Positions 8,702 to 18,175 of a stretch of 64,000 bases of DNA are shown here, piece by piece. Under the pieces are notes generated by a model. It was not told where the DNA came from and searched no databases. It worked only from the letters and a program-made list of their open reading frames with translations. The stretch covers positions 1 through 64,000 of the forward strand of contig NZ_QNRF01000006.1 of assembly GCF_003314975.1 (NCBI RefSeq), in the 5' to 3' direction. The stretch's first letter is position 1. Each line of letters starts with the position of its first letter. The stretch comes from Marinomonas aquiplantarum. Lineage in GTDB: Bacteria; Pseudomonadota; Gammaproteobacteria; Pseudomonadales; Marinomonadaceae. Both the position numbers and the translations under genes were made by a program.

Positions 8702-9955
8702 TTAATGCGCCACACCGGCCGCACCGTGTTCATCCACCAGCGCGCCATTATGAAAACGAAACATAGAAAATGGCTTCGCCAACTCATGCATTTCCCCTTT
8801 TGCTAGGGAAGCCGCAAACACATGACCTGAACCCGGAGTCGCTTTAAAGCCACCGGTTCCCCAGCCACAGTTAAAGAACAGGTTTTTCACCGGGGTTTCA
8901 CTGATGATCGGACAAGCATCAGGACAGGTGTCCACAATGCCGCCCCATTGACGGTTCATGCGCACGCGACTGAACACAGGAAACATTTCCACTATGGCTT
9001 GAATGGTGTGCTCAATGGTTGGGAAGGAACCGCGCTGACCATAACCGTTGTAACCGTCGATACCCGCCCCGATGACCAAGTCTCCTTTGTCTGATTGGCT
9101 GGCGTAACCATGCACATGGTTCGACATCACCACGGTATCCAAAATTGGCTTAATCGGCTCAGACACCAAAGCTTGCAACGGATGCGATTCTAACGGTAGT
9201 TTGAATCCCGCCATGTTCGCCAACACACTAGAGTTACCCGCCACCACGCAACCCACACGATCGGCGCGTATTTCACCATAACGTGCTGTTTTCACACCAA
9301 CGACTGTGCCGTCTTCAACGATTAAATCTTCCACTTCGGTTTGTTGGATCAAATCCACCCCATGGGCATCAGCACCTCGGGCATAACCCCATGCCACAGC
9401 ATCGTGGCGGGCCACACCCGCGCGCGGCTGCCATGACGCACCCATGACGGGATAACGCGCATGTTCTGAGCAATCTAATACCGGAACGATTTCTTGCACT
9501 TGCTTAGCATCTAAAACTTCACCGTCAATACCATTGAGACGGTTGGCATTAACACGTCGCTCAATGTCGCGCATGTCTTGTAAGGTGTGGCCCAAATTCA
9601 TGCAGCCACGTTGTGAAAACATGACGTTGTAGTTGAGTTCTTGCGACAAGCCTTCCCACAATTGCATGGCGTGTTCGTATAAGTGCGCCGCTTCGTCCCA
9701 AAGATAATTGGAGCGCACTATGGTGGTATTACGTGCTGTGTTGCCACCGCCTAAAAAGCCTTTTTCAATCACCGCAACATTGGTCACCCCAAACTCTTTA
9801 GCAAGATAATAGGCCGTTGCCAAACCGTGACCGCCACCACCCACTATGATGACATCGTATTTCTTTTTCGGGGTTGGATTACGCCATACCCGCTGCCAGT
9901 TTTCATGATGAGTCAAACTGTGCTTTAACAACCCAAAGCCTGAATAATGCTGCAT
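8702..9955 (-). CDS. soxB: Sarcosine oxidase subunit beta
   Basis: Catalytic flavoprotein subunit that oxidises sarcosine on FAD; a covalent FMN at the alpha-beta interface relays electrons to oxygen. The FAD-binding GGGGHG is at residues 39-44 of 417. His184 in ARHDAVAWG is a candidate for the covalent FMN attachment, an inference from family knowledge. The ATG start (not the in-frame TTG one codon earlier) has GGAG eight bases upstream. It is the first gene of soxBDAG-purU. The glyA gene often found in front of soxB is not present in this window. Confidence 0.95.
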   Translation of the reverse strand: MQHYSGFGLLKHSLTHHENWQRVWRNPTPKKKYDVIIVGGGGHGLATAYYLAKEFGVTNVAVIEKGFLGGGNTARNTTIVRSNYLWDEAAHLYEHAMQLWEGLSQELNYNVMFSQRGCMNLGHTLQDMRDIERRVNANRLNGIDGEVLDAKQVQEIVPVLDCSEHARYPVMGASWQPRAGVARHDAVAWGYARGADAHGVDLIQQTEVEDLIVEDGTVVGVKTARYGEIRADRVGCVVAGNSSVLANMAGFKLPLESHPLQALVSEPIKPILDTVVMSNHVHGYASQSDKGDLVIGAGIDGYNGYGQRGSFPTIEHTIQAIVEMFPVFSRVRMNRQWGGIVDTCPDACPIISETPVKNLFFNCGWGTGGFKATPGSGHVFAASLAKGEMHELAKPFSMFRFHNGALVDEHGAAGVAH

Positions 9956-10335
9956 CAAATCAGCTCCTTACAAAGACAGCCCTATGACTGTCATGGGTGG
10001 TACAAAATGATCGCCTATCACTGTTCTGATGAGGCCTTGGCCTAGTGCAGACAAAATAGCGCCTAGGATTCGACCTGATAATAGAATCAAAGAAGGGGAT
10101 TCTTATGCTTGGAAGCGTCCGAGGTATGACAAATTACGACAATAGGCCAACCATTCACATTCGGCACTCGCCTCGAATAACAGGCTTTTATCTACATGCT
10201 AAGGCAAGAGGACTTGTTCGTACCTTAGAAAGGTAGGCACAAGTTATTCAAAAAAGTTATAGATGCTATCTATCAAACATTTTCCACTCATACTTTTATA
10301 TAATTAAGCCAAATCATCAATTAGAGGCATAGGCT
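9956..10335. other. Divergent intergenic region, soxB / lpxR-like gene
   Basis: The 380 bp between divergent genes must hold the promoter of the sox operon and that of the outer-membrane protein gene. I see no ORF, convincing hairpin or known operator. Confidence 0.5.
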
Positions 10336-11346
10336 TTGACCCACCTTTCTAACTTGTTCACTTCTCTGTCAAAACGTTTGTTAAAAAAAGGCCTAGGTTG
10401 TTTTTTCTTAATCGGTTGCAGCCCTTTATTTGCTATTAATGCAGCCTCTTTTACCCTGGATAATGATGTCTTCGTTGGCAAGGACAATGGCTATACAAAT
10501 GGACTCTATTTCTCAATCTATAACATGCAAAATAACCTTAGAGAAAACATCTGGGTTCGACCTTTGATGTGGAGTATGCCAACACAATACGGAACAAGTA
10601 GAATCAATATCCACAGTTTTGGTCAGAGCTTGATGACCGCTGAAGACATAACTCAAGAGAACCCACCAGCTAATTCGCTGCCTTATTCAGGGCTACTCAA
10701 GTACACCAATGGTCATGTTGTAATCGGTCGACGTTCCGCCAATTGGGTCAGTACTACGCTTGGCATAATCGGCCCAAGCGCCAAGGGAAAACAAACTCAA
10801 ACGGAATTTCACAAACTTATTGGTGCTAAAAAGCCAATGGGATGGGATACCCAACTTAAAGATGAGCTCGTTTTTTCTTTTAATCGTGGTCATGTGTTTA
10901 GATTACTGGCGTCTTATAATGACACTGTTGATTTATTGGTGGGAGGACAGTTAGGACTAGGAACGCTAAAAAGTGATGTTAACGCAGGAGCTGTTCTTCG
11001 TGTTGGACGCAATCTCAGCTCTTCTTATGCCACAGCGTTATTATCCAGTTCAAGAGCCTCAAACCCAATTGCTATTCGAAACAGTTGGTTTGCCTATGCT
11101 GGCGCACTTCGTCATTATGTTTTTAATCAGATTGTGACGGATGGAAACACATTTCGTGACAGTCGTTCCATTGATTACGACCACAGCTATAGTGTTTTGG
11201 TTGTTGGCTTCAGCTCCTCTATTACAGATCGTTCATCATTGAGCTTTGCTTATCAGTCTTCTTTTTCTGAAGATGAATCTCTCTCTTCAAAACAAACAGA
11301 GAGATTGAATAAATTCGGAACATTAACCCTTGCATGGGAGTTTTAG
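10336..11346 (+). CDS. LpxR-like lipid A deacylase family outer-membrane protein (DUF2219)
   Basis: The 336-residue protein has a signal peptide (about residues 17-36, cleavage near AINA-A) and ends in Trp-Glu-Phe, the C-terminal aromatic of an outer-membrane beta-barrel. Family landmarks follow in order: DNDVF and YTNGLYFS near the mature N-terminus, LPYSGLL, IGPSAKG, FHKLIG and GWDTQL. LpxR of Salmonella removes the 3'-acyloxyacyl chain of lipid A, using an Asn/Asp near the N-terminus and a His. Asn-Asp of LDNDVF and the His of FHKLIG are the natural equivalents (inference). The start is TTG: an in-frame stop lies directly upstream and no ATG lies before the signal peptide. Monocistronic. 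Confidence 0.75.
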   Translation: MTHLSNLFTSLSKRLLKKGLGCFFLIGCSPLFAINAASFTLDNDVFVGKDNGYTNGLYFSIYNMQNNLRENIWVRPLMWSMPTQYGTSRINIHSFGQSLMTAEDITQENPPANSLPYSGLLKYTNGHVVIGRRSANWVSTTLGIIGPSAKGKQTQTEFHKLIGAKKPMGWDTQLKDELVFSFNRGHVFRLLASYNDTVDLLVGGQLGLGTLKSDVNAGAVLRVGRNLSSSYATALLSSSRASNPIAIRNSWFAYAGALRHYVFNQIVTDGNTFRDSRSIDYDHSYSVLVVGFSSSITDRSSLSFAYQSSFSEDESLSSKQTERLNKFGTLTLAWEF

Positions 11347-11412
11347 GGTCAATTTGGTTCTTATAGCTAGACTTGATCAACGATGGGTTATTTTCTTCTT
11401 TCCAAAAACACA

Positions 11413-12351
11413 TTAAACAAGATTAACGTCATTAAATAATTCAAGATCATTTGGTATTAAATCCAATAACCAATCGGTAAAAGTCTTTATCCTTTGATCT
11501 TGAGCCAGTGAGTGTAAGGTTAATACGCCATACTCATAGCCTGTAGGTTGCAGTCTCAGCGGGCTAATCAAACGCCGAGCTTGCAGGTCATCAGAGACCA
11601 AAGGCGTTGAGCCAATTGCCATACCAAGATGATCTTGTGCGGCCTGCAACGCATAAAAAAAGTGATCGAAGTGTTGTTCTGTATTCGGTGACGCCGTTTG
11701 GTCTTTTTCAATAGACAACCAATCATACCAAGCCTGTGGACGAGTCCGGCTGTGCAGCCAATTTGCTTGATTAAGGTCTTGCTGAATCTGCTCAAACCAA
11801 TAGCTTTCACTGCACACAGGCCCAGCAAACTCAGCACACAATTTAGTGATTTGATAATCGCCTTTGACGCTAAAATCCAAGCGTCGAATGGCGAGATCAC
11901 AGCCTTCCTCCAATAAATCAATTGGCCCACCCGACATGCGCAGATCAATGTGTAATTCTGGGCATAATGCCTTGAATTCTCCCAACCTCGGCATTAGCCA
12001 TCGCATCGCCAAACTCGGCTCACAAGACACCACTAAAAAAGGGGAATCAATATCGTGACGATGAATCTCTTCTACTGTTTCTGTTAGTGCATCCAAGGTT
12101 TGACGACTGGTTTTCAATAAACGCTGTCCAGCCGTCGTTAAGTAGACTCTGCGGTTCTGGCGCTTAAATAATGCCACGCCAATGCGCTCTTCAATTTGTG
12201 CCACAGCACGGCTGATCGCGCCGTGTGTCAGGTGCAATTCTTCAGCGGCTTTGGTGAAGCTCTGTAACCGTGCCGCCGCTTCAAAAGCCAGCAGAGCATT
12301 CAAGGGTGGAAGATGCCTATATCTGTGATTTTTACTCACAATAATCACCAA
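11413..12351 (-). CDS. LysR-family transcriptional regulator (GcvA-like)
   Basis: The 312-residue protein has an N-terminal winged helix-turn-helix (PPLNALLAFEAAARLQSF, then HGAISRAVAQIEERIG) of the GcvA/TrpI type and a periplasmic-binding-like effector domain from about residue 100. It is divergent from the LysE-type exporter gene, which it probably controls. The start is uncertain: TTG, GTG and another GTG occur in the first five codons, no ATG is available, and I see no clear Shine-Dalgarno sequence. Confidence 0.85.
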   Translation of the reverse strand: MVIIVSKNHRYRHLPPLNALLAFEAAARLQSFTKAAEELHLTHGAISRAVAQIEERIGVALFKRQNRRVYLTTAGQRLLKTSRQTLDALTETVEEIHRHDIDSPFLVVSCEPSLAMRWLMPRLGEFKALCPELHIDLRMSGGPIDLLEEGCDLAIRRLDFSVKGDYQITKLCAEFAGPVCSESYWFEQIQQDLNQANWLHSRTRPQAWYDWLSIEKDQTASPNTEQHFDHFFYALQAAQDHLGMAIGSTPLVSDDLQARRLISPLRLQPTGYEYGVLTLHSLAQDQRIKTFTDWLLDLIPNDLELFNDVNLV

Positions 12352-12420
12352 AAATTATCGATTTTAATGAATTTAAAATAGTTTGATAATTCTATTATTC
12401 ACAGATAAAAGGAAGATACC

Positions 12421-13071
12421 ATGTCTCATTTAGATCATTTCGAACTCTATTCCGTTGCCATTATTACCCTACTCGCCGTCATTAGCCCAGGCCCCGATTT
12501 TGCGATGGTATCTAAAATATCACTATTAAAAGGACGCCAAGCTGGTGTGTTGTGCGCATTCGGCATTAGCACTGCGATCAGTGTGCATCTTGCTTATACC
12601 TTGCTTGGCTTAGGGATTGTTTTTGCGAATAACCTTTGGGTGCTCAATACGTTACGCTACGTCGGTGCTATGTATCTGATCTGGCTTGGCGTATCTGCTC
12701 TGTGGCCAGATATCAGAAGCCGTCTTTTCAAACAGGGCTCACTCTCAGCACCTAACTCAAAAGCAGAGAAAATATCGAATTCGCACTCGGCTTTTTGGTC
12801 TGGATTTGCTTGCAATGCCCTCAACCCAAAGACCATGTTGTTTATTGTCTCTTTGTTTAGCCAAGTAATTTCGACTGATACATCCTTACTCATGGAATTG
12901 AGCTACGGGGCGTATATTGCTCTTGTTCATTTCATCTGGTTTGCGATAGTGGCCACACTATTAACAACCTCTCACATTCAACAAAAAAGCGCTTTCCTCA
13001 AAGATTGGATCGAGCGAGTGTCTGGTGTGTTATTAATGGGGTTTGGCATTAAATTTTTGATAAGCCATTGA
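12421..13071 (+). CDS. LysE/RhtB family amino-acid exporter
   Basis: A 216-residue integral membrane protein with about six hydrophobic segments and the family signature SPGPDFAMVSK (residues 22-32), followed by GRQAGVLCAFGIS and NALNPKTMLF. RhtB-type proteins export amino acids or related small molecules; the substrate cannot be read from sequence. It is divergent from a GcvA-like LysR gene across a 69-bp AT-rich gap that must contain both promoters. Confidence 0.85.
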   Translation: MSHLDHFELYSVAIITLLAVISPGPDFAMVSKISLLKGRQAGVLCAFGISTAISVHLAYTLLGLGIVFANNLWVLNTLRYVGAMYLIWLGVSALWPDIRSRLFKQGSLSAPNSKAEKISNSHSAFWSGFACNALNPKTMLFIVSLFSQVISTDTSLLMELSYGAYIALVHFIWFAIVATLLTTSHIQQKSAFLKDWIERVSGVLLMGFGIKFLISH

Positions 13072-13131
13072 GCATAAGTGCCGATAACACTCTGGCGAAA
13101 CAAGTAACAGGAATAAAAAGTGAAGCGTTCG

Positions 13132-14037
13132 CTATTTGGCTTTTCCAGCCGTTTGTGTAATGAGAAGTTCTCTCATGGTTCGAATAAACAGCTCCTTACT
13201 TCGCCCTCTTTTGCAGATTAAAGAAAATGGGGCTTGGTAGCCAAATTCACTCGGCAATAATGGCCTTAACTGATTCGATACAACCAAATTCTGAGCGTAA
13301 TGCTCGGGCAAATAACCAACAAATTTTCCAGAAAGAATCAGCGTCAACTGAGCTTCCATACTTTCTACTGTCGCGGTGCTATGTCCAAAGCCTTTTTGAC
13401 GCAAATCTGCACTGGTCCAGTAGCTACGTGTCACTAGACCACATTGTGTTACCTGGTCTTGGGTAATCTGTTTATTTTCAAACAGTGGGTTTAGGTGACT
13501 ACAATAGAGCCAATGTTGTTCTCGATAGAGCTTCTCTTCGACGAGATTACTCACACTCGATGGGAAATTGCCGATCGCCAAGTCTAAATCATTGTTCAAA
13601 ATACCCTGCACTTGCTCATGAGGGCTGCGAATTTGGAGGTTAATATGAACCGCAGGAAAGCGTTCATTAAATTGACGAATAATGTTGGACATAGACAGAG
13701 TATCGTCTAGCACTGTGGCATCCAATACCGCGATACGAAACGTTCCGCCCAAATCTCCTTTTAACATCTCTGCATGACGTTCTAATTCGTTTATCTCGCT
13801 CAATAACTTAATCGCTTGATGGAGAAACTGCTGACCTTTTTCGGTCAATTTAAACCCTGAACGACCTCTTTGACACAGGGTAAAGCCTACATGACTTTCC
13901 AACTCACTCATATAGTTACTGATGGCCGATGTGGAAAGATTAAGCGCTTGTTGCGCACCAGAATACCCTTGGTGCTTCACGACCGAGACAAAAACTTCGA
14001 GTAAACGAATGTTTATGTGCTTATCAGATTTCAACAT
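13132..14037 (-). CDS. LysR-family transcriptional regulator of the adjacent catabolic cluster
   Basis: The 301-residue LysR regulator has a helix-turn-helix at about residues 10-70 (QGYSGAQQALNLSTSAISNYMSELESHVG) and an effector-binding domain from about residue 95. It is divergent from the ureohydrolase gene that begins a seven-gene plus-strand cluster, so it is the likely ligand-responsive regulator of that cluster. The intervening 151 bp contain a perfect 7-bp inverted repeat with an 8-bp spacer, a plausible operator. The inducer is unknown. Confidence 0.85.
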   Translation of the reverse strand: MLKSDKHINIRLLEVFVSVVKHQGYSGAQQALNLSTSAISNYMSELESHVGFTLCQRGRSGFKLTEKGQQFLHQAIKLLSEINELERHAEMLKGDLGGTFRIAVLDATVLDDTLSMSNIIRQFNERFPAVHINLQIRSPHEQVQGILNNDLDLAIGNFPSSVSNLVEEKLYREQHWLYCSHLNPLFENKQITQDQVTQCGLVTRSYWTSADLRQKGFGHSTATVESMEAQLTLILSGKFVGYLPEHYAQNLVVSNQLRPLLPSEFGYQAPFSLICKRGRSKELFIRTMRELLITQTAGKAK

Positions 14038-14063
14038 GTTTCCCTTCCTAAACCGTCAATTAA

Positions 14064-14085
14064 TACTTCAGTAATAAGTGAAGTA
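14064..14085. promoter_or_regulatory. Candidate LysR operator
   Basis: TACTTCA-N8-TGAAGTA is a perfect dyad and contains the T-N11-A core expected for LysR-type regulators. It lies between the divergent LysR gene and the ureohydrolase gene, about 30 bp upstream of the LysR start codon, where autoregulatory sites of this family usually sit. Confidence 0.55.
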
Positions 14086-14188
14086 AGTATTTGGCATTTG
14101 CTATTTATTGGTCAAGCTTTGTTTTCTAGTATCGAATTAAGCCTTACAAATGACTCAAATTACTTAGCGATAAAAAAGACGAGGGTAT

Positions 14189-15145
14189 ATGTCTATAGAA
14201 AAACCATTACATCAACCACAGAGCGGAAACGACATGCCACGTTTTGGTGGACGAGCCACTATGATGAGATTGCCTTTTGTTGAAAAGCTAGAGGAATTGG
14301 ATGTGGCGTTCGTCGGCATTCCTTTGGATGTTGGTACTTCTCAAAGAGCAGGAACACGTTATGGCCCTCGCCAGATTCGAGCCGAATCAGTAATGATTCG
14401 ACCTTATAATATGGCGACAGGCGCAGCGCCATTTGATTCGTTATCTGTGGCCGACATTGGTGACGTACCGATTAACACTTACAACCTATTAAAGTCAGTC
14501 GATATCATCGAGAAATACTACGACCACCTGAATGATTACCCATTAATTCCACTGACATTGGGTGGTGATCACACCTTAACCTTACCCATTTTGCGATCCC
14601 TGACAAAGAAACACGGCCCAGTTGGTTTGATCCATATTGATGCTCATACCGATACAAACGATCACATGTTTGGCGAAAAAATCGCGCACGGAACAACCTT
14701 TCGTCGTGCCGTCGAAGAAGGCTTGTTGGACTGCGAGCGAGTCGTACAGATCGGCCAACGCGCTCAAGGCTATTCTTCTGAAGATTTCAAATGGGGCGAA
14801 GATCAAGGCTTTCAGCTGATAACGGCTGAGCAATGTTGGTATAAATCGATGGAACCTCTTATGGCAAAAATCCGCCAAAAAATGGGCGACAGCCCCGTTT
14901 ACATTTCATTCGACATAGATGGCATTGATCCTGCTTGGGCTCCTGGTACGGGTACCCCTGAAGTTGGTGGTTTGACCTCCTCCCAAGGGTTAGAAATTGT
15001 ACGAGGTTGCCGAGGTTTAAATGTAATTGGCGGAGATCTCGTAGAAGTATCACCTCCTTACGATGTCAGTGGAAACACATCGCAATTAGCCGCTAATTAT
15101 CTATATGAAATGCTATGTATTTTACCCAAGGTGAACTACCGATAA
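14189..15145 (+). CDS. Ureohydrolase of the agmatinase/guanidinobutyrase type
   Basis: The 318-residue Mn-dependent enzyme releases urea from a guanidino compound. All metal ligands of the ureohydrolase fold are visible: His128 (GGDHT), Asp151, His153 and Asp155 (DAHTD), and Asp242 and Asp244 (SFDIDGIDPA). The stretch APGTGTPEVGG is typical of agmatinase, guanidinobutyrase and guanidinopropionase rather than arginase; these cannot be separated by motif alone. It is the first gene of the cluster and divergent from a LysR gene. Together with the downstream oxygenase and amino-acid-type transporter it points to catabolism of an imported guanidino compound (inference). A GAGGG sequence precedes the ATG. 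Confidence 0.85.
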   Translation: MSIEKPLHQPQSGNDMPRFGGRATMMRLPFVEKLEELDVAFVGIPLDVGTSQRAGTRYGPRQIRAESVMIRPYNMATGAAPFDSLSVADIGDVPINTYNLLKSVDIIEKYYDHLNDYPLIPLTLGGDHTLTLPILRSLTKKHGPVGLIHIDAHTDTNDHMFGEKIAHGTTFRRAVEEGLLDCERVVQIGQRAQGYSSEDFKWGEDQGFQLITAEQCWYKSMEPLMAKIRQKMGDSPVYISFDIDGIDPAWAPGTGTPEVGGLTSSQGLEIVRGCRGLNVIGGDLVEVSPPYDVSGNTSQLAANYLYEMLCILPKVNYR

Positions 15146-15203
15146 CAGTTTAGTTCATGCAGGCGATTTCACTTAATTCTAAAGATCAAAAGAGAGTAAC
15201 AAC

Positions 15204-16052
15204 ATGCAATTAGCGCTTTTTCGTACTCTTTGGGGTGTCAATCAACCATTGGATCAGATCGCCCCTAAGTTGAAAGACGTTGGCTTTCAAGGTGTCGAGG
15301 CTCGCATTCCATTGAAGCAGGAAGCAAGGACACAATTCAAGCAAGCTCTAACGCAGAACGAGTTAGATTACATCGCTATTTTGTTCACCGGTGGTGATGT
15401 CATACCAGATCAGTCAGAAACACCAGAACAACATTTGGCTCGAATGGCAACACAGATCGAGTTTGCCATCGAAATGGATGCAAAATTCATCAATGTGTTA
15501 CCCGGAAATGATCGTTGGTCCTTGTCGGAAAAAGTCGATTTCTTTGGTCAAGCGCAAGCCTTATCGGACAAAGCTGGCATAGTCTGTAGCTTTGAAACAC
15601 ACAGAGGAACCTCGCTTTACAGCCCATGGCTGACGCTGGATTTGATTCGCCAGTTACCCGATCTGAAATTCACCATGGACATCAGCCATTGGGTACTCGT
15701 GTGCGAACGTTTGTTGAATCAACCTGAAGACGACTTATCAGAGTTTCTTAAGCGGGTTTTCCACATTCAAGCCCGAGTAGGGTATGACCAAGGCGCTCAA
15801 GTGCCCCATCCTGAAGCGCCAGAGTATCAAACGGCACTTCGTTTCCATCAATCAATGTGGAAATCCGTGTGGCAATACCACTTAAAGGAAGGTCGTGCTA
15901 CGACCACCATGACGACAGAATTTGGGCCAGATGGCTATCTTCACCATTTGCCTTTTACCAATGTTCCTGTTGCAGATTTATGGTCTTTAAATGACTGGAT
16001 TGCCATCGAAGAACAGAAACATTTTAACGAGTTTATAACAACATCCAAGTAA
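15204..16052 (+). CDS. Sugar phosphate isomerase/epimerase-like TIM-barrel protein
   Basis: A 282-residue TIM barrel of the xylose isomerase/AP endonuclease-2 superfamily. Supporting stretches are the N-terminal [17 protein letters not shown], the SFETHRGT metal-site strand, FTMDISHW and [10 protein letters not shown] with PHPEAPEY, which would supply acidic and His metal ligands. Members isomerise hydroxypyruvate, 2-oxo-tetronate or ketoses; the substrate here is unknown. It starts 58 bp after the ureohydrolase gene with AGAGAG upstream, and lies 46 bp before the oxygenase gene, so it belongs to the same transcript. Confidence 0.75.
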   Translation: MQLALFRTLWGVNQPLDQIAPKLKDVGFQGVEARIPLKQEARTQFKQALTQNELDYIAILFTGGDVIPDQSETPEQHLARMATQIEFAIEMDAKFINVLPGNDRWSLSEKVDFFGQAQALSDKAGIVCSFETHRGTSLYSPWLTLDLIRQLPDLKFTMDISHWVLVCERLLNQPEDDLSEFLKRVFHIQARVGYDQGAQVPHPEAPEYQTALRFHQSMWKSVWQYHLKEGRATTTMTTEFGPDGYLHHLPFTNVPVADLWSLNDWIAIEEQKHFNEFITTSK

Positions 16053-16098
16053 TGACCTATGGGCAAATAGGTCAAGTATTGAAAGCGGAGAGAAAACC

Positions 16099-17145
16099 AT
16101 GAAGGAAAAACAACAAGCATTTACCCGCATTCCTGTAGTGAATGTTGCTGGGTTATTCAGCGAATCTCTAGCTGACCGTCAAGCGGTTGCTGACGAAATG
16201 GGCAAAGCCGCTCGCGAAGTCGGCTTTTTATACGTCACAGGGCATGGTATTCCGGCTCAGAAAATCAAGGGACTTCGACAAGCGGCAAAGGCATTTTTTG
16301 CTCAATCTAAAGAAGAAAAGATGGCCTACTACATTGGTTCTTCTGCCACCCATAAAGGCTTTGTACCAGAAGGCGAAGAAATATACGGCACAGGTAAACC
16401 TGACAAAAAAGAAGCGTTTGACATTGGCTTTCCAGCCCCTAAAGATCACCCCTATGTGGTTAACAAAACCCCTCTCATTGGTGAGAACGATTGGCCAACG
16501 TTAGAAGGTTTCAAAGATCCTGCATTGGATTATTACGAAACGGTATTTTCACTGGGTCGAACTCTCTTTTCTGGATTTGCACTGGCACTGTCCCTGGAAG
16601 AGAACTATTTCGATGCCATGGTCAGTTGTCCACCAGCCAAGTTACGTCTTATTCATTACCCATATGATGCTCAAGCGGAAGATCGTCCAGGTATCGGCGC
16701 GCACACAGATTATGAGTGCTTTACTATGCTGCTCTCGGACCAACCTGGTTTGGAAGTCATGAATGAGGATGGAGTATGGATAGACGCCCCCCCATTAAAA
16801 AACGACGATGAAGAAGCCCTGATCATTAATATCGGAGACATGCTTGAAGTCCTAACAGCAGGCCAATTTGTCGCAACGTCTCATCGTGTTCGTAAAGTGG
16901 AGCAAGAACGTTATTCTTTCCCGCTGTTTTTCGCCTGCGATTACCATACATTAATCCGTCCTTTGCCACAGTTTGATAATGGTTCACAAGAATACAAAGA
17001 ACTGAGTATTGGCGACCATATGTACAGCCAAGCTCTACAAACTTATCGCTATTTGCGCGAAAAAGTTGCCAAAGGCGAACTGTCATTACCTGAGCGAGCA
17101 ACTGGAGTGGGCACCTTTGGCCACCTCAAAAATAATAATAACTAA
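16099..17145 (+). CDS. 2-oxoglutarate/Fe(II)-dependent oxygenase, isopenicillin N synthase-like family
   Basis: The 348-residue protein has the N-terminal DIOX_N region ([21 protein letters not shown]) and the double-stranded beta-helix. The iron ligands are His202 and Asp204 (HTD) and His262 (SHRV). The 2-oxoglutarate-binding Arg271-x-Ser273 follows. The family includes the ethylene-forming enzyme, which hydroxylates arginine, and plant homoarginine hydroxylases that release guanidine. With a ureohydrolase and an amino-acid transporter beside it, hydroxylation of a guanidino amino acid is an attractive but untested role. It ends in a short poly-Asn tail. GGAGAG precedes the ATG. Confidence 0.8.
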   Translation: MKEKQQAFTRIPVVNVAGLFSESLADRQAVADEMGKAAREVGFLYVTGHGIPAQKIKGLRQAAKAFFAQSKEEKMAYYIGSSATHKGFVPEGEEIYGTGKPDKKEAFDIGFPAPKDHPYVVNKTPLIGENDWPTLEGFKDPALDYYETVFSLGRTLFSGFALALSLEENYFDAMVSCPPAKLRLIHYPYDAQAEDRPGIGAHTDYECFTMLLSDQPGLEVMNEDGVWIDAPPLKNDDEEALIINIGDMLEVLTAGQFVATSHRVRKVEQERYSFPLFFACDYHTLIRPLPQFDNGSQEYKELSIGDHMYSQALQTYRYLREKVAKGELSLPERATGVGTFGHLKNNNN

Positions 17146-17225
17146 TCATAAAAAAGCGAAAAAGTGTCATTACAAAATTGACAGAAAACACAAAAGTGAA
17201 CGAACTATCCTAGAGGAACTGACTT

Positions 17226-18023
17226 ATGAAAAAAATCACAAGCAAACTGATGAGCACTGTCTGCCTACTAACCGCGGGGGTGCTGTGCCAAACAACATTT
17301 GCCGCGGCCACGCTAACAGAAGGTGAGTTGGTCATTGGCATGGAAATTACATACCCACCGTTTGAATCTTATGACGGTGATAAAGTCGTAGGCTTTGACC
17401 CTGAATTAACCGCCCTGCTGTCTGAAAAAATGAATGTTACGCCAAGCTTTAGTGATAATAAGTTCACTGGATTGATTTTGGGCCTAAGTGCGAATAAATT
17501 CGACGCGGTTATTTCTGGCATGTACATCAAAGAAGAGCGCTTGAAAAAAGCCGATGCAGTGCCTTACGCACGAACAGGTGCCGCAATCATGGTGCCAAAA
17601 GGCAGTGCCATTCAACCTAGAACAGATAAAGACTTGTGTGGCGTCAAAGTTGGCCTTCAACAAGGTACCTCTTGGGTAAAAGCCTTTAAAGAATTATCGG
17701 ATACATACTGTGTTCCGAATGGCATGAAACCAGTTTACGTACAAGAATTCCCATCAGCACCAGAAGCAACTCAAGCTATGCTGTCTCGCAACATTGATGC
17801 GCAAGTCGAAATCGCAGGTGCGGCAAATATGTTTGTGAAGCGCACAAAAGGTCGCATTCAAATTAGCTCTGATGATTTGATTTACCCAAGTACCTTGGGA
17901 ATTTACGTCAAAAAAGGCAACCTCAAGTTAAAAGCCGCTTTTGAAAAAGCCATGGCTGAAATTAAAGCGGATGGTTCTTATGCAAAGCTACTCGAAAAGT
18001 ACGAACTTTCTCCAGTGAAATAA
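17226..18023 (+). CDS. Amino-acid ABC transporter periplasmic substrate-binding protein
   Basis: A 265-residue family-3 solute-binding protein. A signal peptide covers about the first 27 residues (cleavage near TTFA-AA). The mature part begins ELVIGMEITYPPFESYDGDKVVGFDPEL, the hallmark first strand of polar amino-acid binding proteins, followed by GLILGLSANKFDAVISGM and GVKVGLQQGT. It captures a polar or basic amino-acid-like ligand for the fused permease/ATPase encoded next. AGAGGAA precedes the ATG. Confidence 0.9.
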   Translation: MKKITSKLMSTVCLLTAGVLCQTTFAAATLTEGELVIGMEITYPPFESYDGDKVVGFDPELTALLSEKMNVTPSFSDNKFTGLILGLSANKFDAVISGMYIKEERLKKADAVPYARTGAAIMVPKGSAIQPRTDKDLCGVKVGLQQGTSWVKAFKELSDTYCVPNGMKPVYVQEFPSAPEATQAMLSRNIDAQVEIAGAANMFVKRTKGRIQISSDDLIYPSTLGIYVKKGNLKLKAAFEKAMAEIKADGSYAKLLEKYELSPVK

Positions 18024-18109
18024 GTATCAAGACCTCTTAGCCAGAAGTTGCGACAACTTAATTGAATCATTTAACTCAATTACCACATTGAAAACGGTAA
18101 TACATAAAC

Positions 18110-18153
18110 GGCCTATATGGGGCAAGGGGCAGAACAGCTGTCCCCTATAGGCC
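18110..18153 (+). repeat. Intercistronic hairpin after the substrate-binding protein gene
   Basis: GGCCTATA and TATAGGCC pair perfectly, extended by GGGG/CCCC next to a one-base bulge, with a loop of about 20 bases. There is no U tract. Hairpins in this position often protect the upstream mRNA, so that binding protein is made in excess of membrane components (family knowledge, inferred here). Confidence 0.6.
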
Positions 18154-18175
18154 AAATTAATCCATTGGAGATCTC

